NCBI GenBank assembly: GCA_030631445.1
Contig: DAOVLD010000103.1
Location: 1-6,682 of the forward strand
DNA from: Bacteroidota bacterium
GTDB lineage: Bacteria; Bacteroidota; Bacteroidia; Bacteroidales; VadinHA17
DNA length: 6,682 bases
Direction: 5' to 3'
The notes under the pieces are model-generated. The model worked only from the letters and a program-made list of their open reading frames with translations, was not told the DNA's origin and ran no database searches. Below are positions 1 to 5,513 of the stretch, one piece after another (positions within the stretch are counted from its first letter, which is position 1; every line of letters begins with the position of its first letter). Position numbers and translations under genes: made by a program.

Positions 1-46
1 CTATGAATTTCATATATTTTCATTAATAGTAAAAAACTCTAAATAA

Positions 47-2167
47 ATGAAAAAGCTTACATTTTTATTAAGTGCGATTGTATTTATACTCTTGTTCTCC
101 TGTACTCAATCAGGTCTTGACTACCCTGAAACACGGATGAGTGATCAGACAGATGATTATTTTGGTACTGAAGTACCCGATCCATATCGCTGGCTCGAAG
201 ATGATAATTCTGAAGAGACGACTGAATGGGTGAAAGCTCAGAACCTGGTGACATTTAGTTACCTTGAAAAAATCCCTTTTCGTGAAAAAGTAAAGGAAAG
301 ACTTACTGAAGTGTGGAATTATCCCAGGATTTCAGCACCATGGAAAGACGGTGGCTATTATTTCTTCACTAAGAATGATGGTTTACAAAACCAAAGTGTT
401 TACTATATGCAAAAAGATCTGGAAAGTGAACCTGAGCTTTTCATAGACCCGAATATGTTGTCAGAAGACGGGACAGTTGCATTGACAAATTTTAAATTGT
501 CAAAAGACGGGAAATATTTTGGTTATGGTATTTCGAGGGGCGGATCCGACTGGCGTGAATTGTATGTCAGGGATATGGCAACAGGCCAGGATATGGATGA
601 TCATATTTTGTGGGCTAAATTTTCAGGTATTTCATGGTATAAAAATGGATTCTTTTATAGCCGCTATCCCGAACCAAGTGAAGAAGATGTTCTGAAAGGT
701 GAAAATATAAATAATAAGGTGTATTATCATTTAGTTGGTACAAAGCAGGAAGAGGATAAGTTGAGTTATGAAGATCCGGATCATCCTGAATGGAGTTTTT
801 CTGTTTCAGTTACTGAGGATCAAAAATATCTCGTTCTTTCAACTACTGAATCAACAAGTGGGAATGCCCTGGCATTTAAAAAATCTGAAAATGAAAGTAA
901 AGAATTTGTAAAAATTGTTTCAAATTTTGATAATAATTACCGGATTCTTGATCATGTTAATGGAAGCCTTCTTGTTATTACAGACTACCAGGCATCGAAT
1001 TATAAACTGATTGCAATTGATGTAAATAACCCGGCTGAAGAAAACTGGAAAGATCTTATTCCCGAGAAAACTGATATGGTTCTTCAAGGCGTGACCATTG
1101 GAGGGGACAACCTAATTGCAACCTATCTGAAGGATGCACATAGTTTGGTTGAGATATATGACATAAATGGAGAGTTCCTTTATGAACTGGAACTGCCTGC
1201 CCTGGGATCACTTCGTGGTTTTAATGCAAAGAAAGGAGAAACCACAGCTTTCTATACTTTTACCTCGTTTACTTATCCACCTGTTGTTTATAAATATAAT
1301 ATCCGGAATAATAAATCAGAAGTATATCGTACTACTGAACTGGATTTTGTGTCTGAGGACTATGTAACTGAACAGGTATTTTATGAAAGTAAGGATGGAA
1401 CTAAGATACCTATGTTCATTGTTCATAAGAAGGGCATTGAAATGGACGGGAATAATCCGGTGCTTCTGTACGGATACGGAGGGTTCAATATTAGTATAAC
1501 CCCGGGTTTCAGTACAAGCCGCATTATCTGGCTTGAGAATGGTGGTGTTTATGCAATTGCAAACATTCGTGGGGGAGGAGAATATGGCGAGAAATGGCAT
1601 AAGGAGGGAACTAAAATGAATAAACAAAATGTGTTTGATGATTTTATATTTGCAGCGAAATATCTGATAAATGAGAATTATACTTCTCCCGGGAAACTTG
1701 CAATTCAGGGAGCATCGAATGGTGGACTCCTGGTAGGTGCTGTAGCCAATCAGGCACCTGAATTGTTCAGTGTTGTACTACCGGCAGTTGGTGTTATGGA
1801 TATGCTCCGCTATCATAAATTCACTATTGGTCGCTATTGGGCAATTGATTATGGCACAAGTGAAGATAGTGAAGAGATGTTTAAATATCTTTACGCGTAT
1901 TCTCCTCTGCATAGTATTAAAGAGGGGGTTGAATATCCGGCCGTTATGGTAACTACAGCCGATCATGATGACAGGGTAGTGCCGGCTCATTCATTCAAGT
2001 ATATGTCAACTTTGCAGGAAAAATATAATGGAAAGAATCCGGTATTGATCAGAATTGAAACTAAAGCCGGTCATGGAGGTGGAAAACCTATATCAAAGAG
2101 GATCGAAGAAGCAGCAGATCTCTGGTCGTTTACATTCTATAACATGGGAATTACACCGGCGTATTAG
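47..2167 (+). CDS. Prolyl oligopeptidase, S9A family, predicted lipoprotein
   Basis: A serine peptidase that cleaves short peptides after proline. The 706 residues match the family length (about 710). Residues 1-18 are a lipoprotein-type signal (two Lys, a hydrophobic stretch, LFSC) with lipidation expected at Cys19, so the enzyme should be membrane-anchored outside the cytoplasm. Next come the N-terminal S9 segment with DPYRWLED (45-52), a beta-propeller (roughly 96-430) and an alpha/beta-hydrolase domain (about 435-706). By comparison with the pig enzyme the triad is Ser557 (GASNGG), Asp641 (DHDDRVVP) and His676 (AGHGGGK). The oxyanion Tyr477, Asn558, Trp598 and Arg643, which shape the proline pocket, are all present, so it should be active. 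ATG 47 is the only start that gives the signal peptide; no Shine-Dalgarno sequence precedes it, as is common in Bacteroidota. The kinase gene follows after 43 bp. The family call is secure; the lipid anchor is likely, although Phe at -2 in the lipobox is not ideal. Confidence 0.97.
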   Translation: MKKLTFLLSAIVFILLFSCTQSGLDYPETRMSDQTDDYFGTEVPDPYRWLEDDNSEETTEWVKAQNLVTFSYLEKIPFREKVKERLTEVWNYPRISAPWKDGGYYFFTKNDGLQNQSVYYMQKDLESEPELFIDPNMLSEDGTVALTNFKLSKDGKYFGYGISRGGSDWRELYVRDMATGQDMDDHILWAKFSGISWYKNGFFYSRYPEPSEEDVLKGENINNKVYYHLVGTKQEEDKLSYEDPDHPEWSFSVSVTEDQKYLVLSTTESTSGNALAFKKSENESKEFVKIVSNFDNNYRILDHVNGSLLVITDYQASNYKLIAIDVNNPAEENWKDLIPEKTDMVLQGVTIGGDNLIATYLKDAHSLVEIYDINGEFLYELELPALGSLRGFNAKKGETTAFYTFTSFTYPPVVYKYNIRNNKSEVYRTTELDFVSEDYVTEQVFYESKDGTKIPMFIVHKKGIEMDGNNPVLLYGYGGFNISITPGFSTSRIIWLENGGVYAIANIRGGGEYGEKWHKEGTKMNKQNVFDDFIFAAKYLINENYTSPGKLAIQGASNGGLLVGAVANQAPELFSVVLPAVGVMDMLRYHKFTIGRYWAIDYGTSEDSEEMFKYLYAYSPLHSIKEGVEYPAVMVTTADHDDRVVPAHSFKYMSTLQEKYNGKNPVLIRIETKAGHGGGKPISKRIEEAADLWSFTFYNMGITPAY

Positions 2168-2182
2168 TTTTAACTTGTTATA

Positions 2183-2196
2183 TTAGGAGGTCCTAA
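2183..2196. promoter_or_regulatory. Perfect inverted repeat containing AGGAGG, upstream of the kinase
   Basis: The bases TTAGGA-GG-TCCTAA form a perfect palindrome of two 6-bp arms around a central GG, inside the 43-bp gap between the peptidase stop and the kinase start. Positions 2185-2190 read AGGAGG, a full Shine-Dalgarno core, but 20 bases separate it from ATG 2211, too far for normal use. No in-frame ATG, GTG or TTG lies closer; an ATT at 2196 is in frame but would be an exceptional start. The site could be a protein-binding operator or a ribosome standby site, or it could be chance. The structure is directly visible; its role is a guess. Confidence 0.4.
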
Positions 2197-2210
2197 TTTG
2201 TTGTAATATA

Positions 2211-2846
2211 ATGAAATACAACTATATAGTAATAGAAGGGAATATAGGCGCAGGAAAAACTTCCCTGGTGAAAATGATATCAAAACAGTATAATGCCAGG
2301 ATGATATTGGAACAATTTGCTGATAATCCTTTCCTTCCTAAATTTTATAACGATCAGGAACGATACTCTTTCCCGCTCGAACTCTCTTTTCTGGCTGACA
2401 GATATCGTCAACTAAAAACAAAATTGGGTGACCAGGACCTTTTTACAAGTTTTACGATTTCGGATTATTATTTCATGAAAAGCCTGATCTTTGCCAAATC
2501 AACACTTGCCGATGATGAATTCCGGCTTTACAGGCAAATATTTAATATAATCTACCAATCATTACCCAAACCCGGTCTATACGTATATTTACATCTGGAT
2601 GTTGAGGAGTTATTATACAATATTAATTGCCGGGGAAGGGATTATGAGAAATCAATAACTGCTGAATACCTGAGGAAAATCCAGAATGGATATTTTGAAT
2701 TCTTTAAGCAGGAAACTAATATGAAAATTCTGGTTATTGATACTTGTAATGTTGATTTTGTTAACAATAATGTTGATTATGAAAACCTGATAAGTACAAT
2801 CTTTGACAAGAAATATCAAAAAGGCATTAATAGAGTTGTGTTATAG
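2211..2846 (+). CDS. Deoxynucleoside kinase (dCK/dGK/dAK family)
   Basis: A cytoplasmic salvage enzyme that phosphorylates deoxynucleosides to their 5'-monophosphates using a nucleoside triphosphate. At 211 residues it has the usual size of bacterial members. The P-loop is GNIGAGKTS (10-18). Glu34 in ILEQF is at the place of the catalytic acid. The stretch PLELSFLADRYRQ (55-67) is the substrate-side helix, ending in the Gln that usually contacts the base. SDYYFMKSLIFA (84-95) replaces the DRS/ERS motif and has Tyr where many relatives have Arg. RGRDYEKS (141-148) is the Arg-rich lid over the phosphates. Which deoxynucleoside is preferred (deoxyadenosine or deoxyguanosine are usual in this branch) cannot be read from sequence. 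It lies 43 bp after the peptidase with no terminator between, so co-transcription is likely. In many Bacteroidota this kinase sits beside folK, which is absent here. ATG 2211 places the P-loop at the normal distance from the N-terminus. Confidence 0.93.
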   Translation: MKYNYIVIEGNIGAGKTSLVKMISKQYNARMILEQFADNPFLPKFYNDQERYSFPLELSFLADRYRQLKTKLGDQDLFTSFTISDYYFMKSLIFAKSTLADDEFRLYRQIFNIIYQSLPKPGLYVYLHLDVEELLYNINCRGRDYEKSITAEYLRKIQNGYFEFFKQETNMKILVIDTCNVDFVNNNVDYENLISTIFDKKYQKGINRVVL

Positions 2847-2864
2847 CAGATAAAACAAAATTAA

Positions 2865-2897
2865 TTTGGTTTAATTGTTATTATTTTATTAAATTTG
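2865..2897 (+). promoter_or_regulatory. Bacteroidota-type promoter for the OmpA-like/TPR lipoprotein gene
   Basis: TTTG at 2865-2868 (the -33 element) and TAAATTTG at 2890-2897 (a perfect TAnnTTTG -7 element) are separated by 21 bases, within the normal spacing for the main sigma factor of this phylum. Transcription would begin near 2903, giving a leader of about 45 bases. The site lies in the 103-bp gap after the kinase, which suggests that the lipoprotein gene is transcribed on its own. Confidence 0.65.
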
Positions 2898-2949
2898 CAT
2901 TTGTGACAAACCGTGTCTAAACTATTGTATAACAAATAAAAAAGTGATT

Positions 2950-4662
2950 ATGAAAAAAGTTAGTTATTTTGTTTCTCTGGTTCTTGCAGTTGCATTACTT
3001 AGTAGTTGTGGTGGACTAAATAAAATGTTGAAAGAAGCAGGAAATGTAAATTATCAGGTTGAACCTGAGGTTCTTGAAGCTCATGGTGGTAACGTTGCTG
3101 TAACCATAAAGGGCTCTTTCCCTGAAAGTTATTTCAATAAAAAAGCTACACTGAAAGCTGTTCCGGTACTTGTTTATGAAGGCGGAGAGACTGAATTTGA
3201 ACCTGTAACTGTGCAGGGTGAGGATGTTGAAGCTAACAATGAAGTGATTAAATTTACCGGTGATAACTTTACCTATTCGGCAACGGTTCCTTTCAAAGAG
3301 GAAATGAGAGTATCTGAACTGATGCTTAAAACTACTGCTTCAATGAAAGATAAATCAGTTACACTGCCTGATGTAAAACTTGCTGATGGCATTATTGCAA
3401 CCTCTACTCTGACAAAAAAGCATGGTCATCCAATACTGATAGGAGATAAGTTTAAAAGAGTAATTCCGGAATCAAAAGGAGCTGATATTCACTATGTTAT
3501 AAATCGCGCAAATGTACGCGGTTCAGAACTTAAAGCTGAAGATATTAATGCGTTGAAAGCTTATCTTAAAGAGGCTGGTGAAAAAGTGAATTATGAATTA
3601 ACCGGAACTGAAATTTCCGCTTATGCTTCTCCTGATGGTCCTCTCGATCTTAATGAGAAATTATCAGGTAAACGAGCTGAAACAGCTGAAAAATTCTTCA
3701 GTCGTGAACTCAAGAAAGCTGAAATTGAAGGAACTGAAAAGGAAGGATTTCTAAAAACTACCACAACTGCTGAAGACTGGGATGGGTTTAAAGAGCTCAT
3801 GCAAAAATCAGATGTTCAGGATAAAGAACTTATTCTACGCGTTCTTTCAATGCATTCTGATCCTGTAGTTAGAGAAAAAGAGATCAAAAATATGTCTGAA
3901 GCTTTTGAAGTATTGAAAGATGATATATTACCCAAACTTCGCAGATCAAAACTTTTGGTTAATGTAAACGTTGTTGGTTTTTCTGATGAAGAAATACTGA
4001 ATTATATTGAAAGTAATCCTGACACTCTTAGTCTTGAAGAGATGCTTTATGCAGCCACACTTACAGAAGATGCTGAGAAGCAACTTAAGTATTACGAAAT
4101 AGCCGTTGAAAAAGCTCCAAAGTGTTTCCGTGCTGTCAATAATGTAGGATGTACATTAATGAAAATGGGTAAGGTTGAGGAATCTGAAAAGGCATTTACA
4201 AAAGCCCAGGAACTCAAGGATGGTGACTATGTAAAGAATAATCTGGGTTTTGTAGCTCTTGTTCAGGGTGACCTTGAAAAAGCACAGGGGTATTTCACTT
4301 CAATGGAAAAACTAACTGACGAATCAAACTTCGGGCTGGGAATTATTAACCTTGTTAATGGAAATTACCAGGATGCTGTGAATTACTTCGGTACAGCCCC
4401 TTCATTCAATGCAGCTTTAGCTAAATTGCTCAATGGAAATAAAACAGGCGCTAAGAATACACTGGAAGCAATTGACCATAAATGTCCATGGGGCGATTAT
4501 CTAAAAGCTGTTGTTGGAGCACGTATGGATGATGAAAATTATATGATCGAAAATCTGAAAGCTGCTATTGCTGCTGATGATGAGTTGAAAGCTCTTGCTA
4601 AAACCGATATGGAATTTGGTAAGTATTTCGAAAATGCAGACTTTAAGTCAATAGTTGAATAA
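2950..4662 (+). CDS. Lipoprotein with YASPxG OmpA-like segment and C-terminal TPR repeats
   Basis: A 570-residue envelope protein of unknown exact role. Residues 1-19 are a lipoprotein signal with a good lipobox (LSSC, Cys20). Residues 35-155 look like a beta-rich domain. Residues 178-256 resemble the OmpA peptidoglycan-binding fold: ISAYASPDG (222-230) aligns with the GHTDxxG region and NEKLSGKRA (235-243) matches the NxxLSxxRA motif. Arg242 is kept, but Ser227 occupies the position of the Asp that normally binds diaminopimelate. A helical stretch follows, with EDWDGF (275-280) and LPKLRRS (327-333). Residues 365-545 are TPR-like helix pairs, for example 392-424 and 426-455 with the G-x-x-E-x-A pattern. 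ATG 2950 is preferred over GTG 2944 because it starts directly at MKK. No Shine-Dalgarno sequence is seen; the leader before it is A-rich. It has its own promoter and terminator. A structural or scaffolding role at the cell surface or periplasm is inferred, not shown. Confidence 0.85.
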   Translation: MKKVSYFVSLVLAVALLSSCGGLNKMLKEAGNVNYQVEPEVLEAHGGNVAVTIKGSFPESYFNKKATLKAVPVLVYEGGETEFEPVTVQGEDVEANNEVIKFTGDNFTYSATVPFKEEMRVSELMLKTTASMKDKSVTLPDVKLADGIIATSTLTKKHGHPILIGDKFKRVIPESKGADIHYVINRANVRGSELKAEDINALKAYLKEAGEKVNYELTGTEISAYASPDGPLDLNEKLSGKRAETAEKFFSRELKKAEIEGTEKEGFLKTTTTAEDWDGFKELMQKSDVQDKELILRVLSMHSDPVVREKEIKNMSEAFEVLKDDILPKLRRSKLLVNVNVVGFSDEEILNYIESNPDTLSLEEMLYAATLTEDAEKQLKYYEIAVEKAPKCFRAVNNVGCTLMKMGKVEESEKAFTKAQELKDGDYVKNNLGFVALVQGDLEKAQGYFTSMEKLTDESNFGLGIINLVNGNYQDAVNYFGTAPSFNAALAKLLNGNKTGAKNTLEAIDHKCPWGDYLKAVVGARMDDENYMIENLKAAIAADDELKALAKTDMEFGKYFENADFKSIVE

Positions 4663-4679
4663 ACAGATATTATTAAAAG

Positions 4680-4711
4680 AAAAAAAAGAGCGGTTATCCG
4701 CTCTTTTTTTT
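4680..4711. terminator. Bidirectional intrinsic terminator between convergent genes
   Basis: The stem GAGCGG (4688-4693) pairs perfectly with CCGCTC (4698-4703) around a TTAT loop. Seven A bases lie on its left and eight T bases on its right, so the hairpin is followed by a U-run when read from either strand. It begins 18 bp after the lipoprotein stop and ends 3 bp before the stop of the minus-strand methyltransferase, so it should end both transcripts. Confidence 0.92.
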
Positions 4712-4714
4712 GCA

Positions 4715-5251
4715 TTATTTCTTAAAATCCAATTGGTTAAATAATTCCCAGAGTAAAATTCCGGCGCTTACCGATATATTAAATGAATGCTTTGTTCCAA
4801 ATTGTGGTATTTCAATACAGTAATCACTTAAATCAACAACTTCCTGCGCAACACCACGTACTTCATGTCCGAATATCACGGCGTATTTCCTGCCTTTCTT
4901 AACAACGAAATCACAAAGCGGAATTGCCTCTTCGGCTTGTTCAATCGAAATGATTATATAACCATCATTTTTTAATTCCTTAATGGCTTCAATGGTTGAA
5001 TCATAATACTTCCATGGGACTGATTCTGTTGCACCAAGAGCAGTTTTCTGAATATCTTTGTGTGGAGGTTTTGCTGTAATTCCGCAAAGGTAAACTGCCT
5101 TAACAAGAAATGCATCTGCAGTCCTGAAAACTGAACCAATGTTGTTCATGCTTCGCACATTATCCAATACAACAATAATGGGCGATTTGTCTGCCTTTTT
5201 GTACTCATTAACCGATTTCCTTCCAAGCTCACTGTTTTTCAGTTTTCTCAT
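4715..5251 (-). CDS. SpoU/TrmH-family tRNA/rRNA 2'-O-methyltransferase
   Basis: A cytoplasmic SAM-dependent enzyme of the knotted SPOUT class that methylates a ribose 2'-OH in RNA. It has 178 residues: one catalytic domain with only a short N-terminal extension. Motif 1 is NNIGSVFRTADA (36-47), with Asn37 and the catalytic Arg43. Motif 2 is VIFGHEVRGV (125-134), with Glu130. Motif 3 is IPQFGTKHSFNISVSAG (148-164), with Ser156 and Asn158, in the trefoil-knot region. These residues match in identity and spacing those studied in TrmH (N35, R41, E124, S150, N152), so activity is expected. Small departures are His129 where FGNE is usual and Phe157 where SLN is usual. The target is uncertain: tRNA Gm18 is the obvious guess, but the family also modifies other tRNA and rRNA sites. 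It is convergent with the lipoprotein gene and divergent from sucC. The ATG lies 24 bp after a TATCTTTG promoter element and has no close Shine-Dalgarno sequence. Confidence 0.93.
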   Translation of the reverse strand: MRKLKNSELGRKSVNEYKKADKSPIIVVLDNVRSMNNIGSVFRTADAFLVKAVYLCGITAKPPHKDIQKTALGATESVPWKYYDSTIEAIKELKNDGYIIISIEQAEEAIPLCDFVVKKGRKYAVIFGHEVRGVAQEVVDLSDYCIEIPQFGTKHSFNISVSAGILLWELFNQLDFKK

Positions 5252-5274
5252 TTTATTTTAGTCCTGTTTTTAAG

Positions 5275-5282
5275 CAAAGATA
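5275..5282 (-). promoter_or_regulatory. -7 element (TATCTTTG) of the methyltransferase promoter
   Basis: Read on the minus strand these bases are TATCTTTG, a perfect TAnnTTTG and one of the commonest forms of the Bacteroidota -7 element. Transcription would start near 5268, only about 17 bases before the start codon. No clear TTTG is visible at the -33 position, which would fall around 5300-5306, next to the first tandem repeat. Confidence 0.55.
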
Positions 5283-5305
5283 AGGACTTTATATAATTAA
5301 ATGAT

Positions 5306-5345
5306 TGAATGCGTAAATGCCTAAATGCCTAAATGCATAAGTCGC
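5306..5345. repeat. Tandem repeat, 8-bp unit TAAATGCC, about 5 copies
   Basis: Five consecutive 8-bp units read TGAATGCG, TAAATGCC, TAAATGCC, TAAATGCA and TAAGTCGC. The middle three are nearly identical and the outer two are decayed. The array lies in the divergent gap between the methyltransferase and sucC, directly upstream of the methyltransferase -7 element, so its length could affect the promoter's upstream part. One base separates it from the 7-bp array. Confidence 0.8.
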
Positions 5346-5346
5346 T

Positions 5347-5377
5347 ATTGCCGATTGTGGATTGCCGACTGCCGACT
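5347..5377. repeat. Tandem repeat, 7-bp unit ATTGCCG/ACTGCCG, about 4 copies
   Basis: The units are ATTGCCG, ATTGTGG, ATTGCCG and ACTGCCG, followed by a partial ACT. They share the TGCC core with the neighbouring 8-bp array but have a different period. AGTCG at 5340-5344 can pair with CGACT at 5366-5370 or 5373-5377, so the region could fold into a small hairpin. From memory, similar GCCGACT-type arrays occur between genes in other Bacteroidota; I cannot verify this here. There are no unique spacers, so it is not a CRISPR array. From 5378 to the sucC promoter the DNA is AT-rich and I see nothing further in it. Confidence 0.8.
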
Positions 5378-5456
5378 AAATTAATTACAAATAATCATAT
5401 ATAGAATGTTCAATAATAAATAGTTCAACACTGAATTTTTATAACATATTTATACT

Positions 5457-5487
5457 TTTGGGATATCTTGCAAAAAGAGTATTTTTG
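5457..5487 (+). promoter_or_regulatory. Promoter of sucC, with overlapping -7 and -33 elements
   Basis: TTTG at 5457-5460 and TATTTTTG at 5480-5487 are separated by 19 bases, matching the Bacteroidota -33 and -7 consensus and spacing. The start would be near 5493, about 20 bases before the ATG. The same TTTG also ends TACTTTTG (5453-5460), a second perfect TAnnTTTG that could act as a -7 element for an earlier start near 5466, though no good -33 precedes it. The second arrangement is therefore less certain than the first. Confidence 0.65.
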
Positions 5488-5513
5488 GATACTTAATTTT
5501 AAAACCCGCTATA

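Noticed and set aside
1..46. An open frame from base 2 ending with TAA at 44-46, and a TATATTTT (13-20) resembling a -7 element
   Set aside because: Fifteen codons without context cannot be called the end of a gene, and the element lacks the final G and any visible -33 partner.
1316..1990. Open frames inside the peptidase gene on both strands
   Set aside because: They overlap the catalytic domain of an intact prolyl oligopeptidase and have no start signals or recognisable domains.
2859..2876. AT-only inverted repeat AATTAA/TTAATT after the kinase as a possible terminator
   Set aside because: It has no G-C pairs in the stem and no tight T-run after it, and it overlaps the proposed -33 element of the next promoter.
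2944..2949. GTG start six bases upstream of the lipoprotein ATG
   Set aside because: It would add only Met-Ile before a typical MKK lipoprotein signal; ATG 2950 is the more natural start.
5306..5377. CRISPR array
   Set aside because: The units are 7-8 bp with no unique spacers and there are no cas genes nearby.
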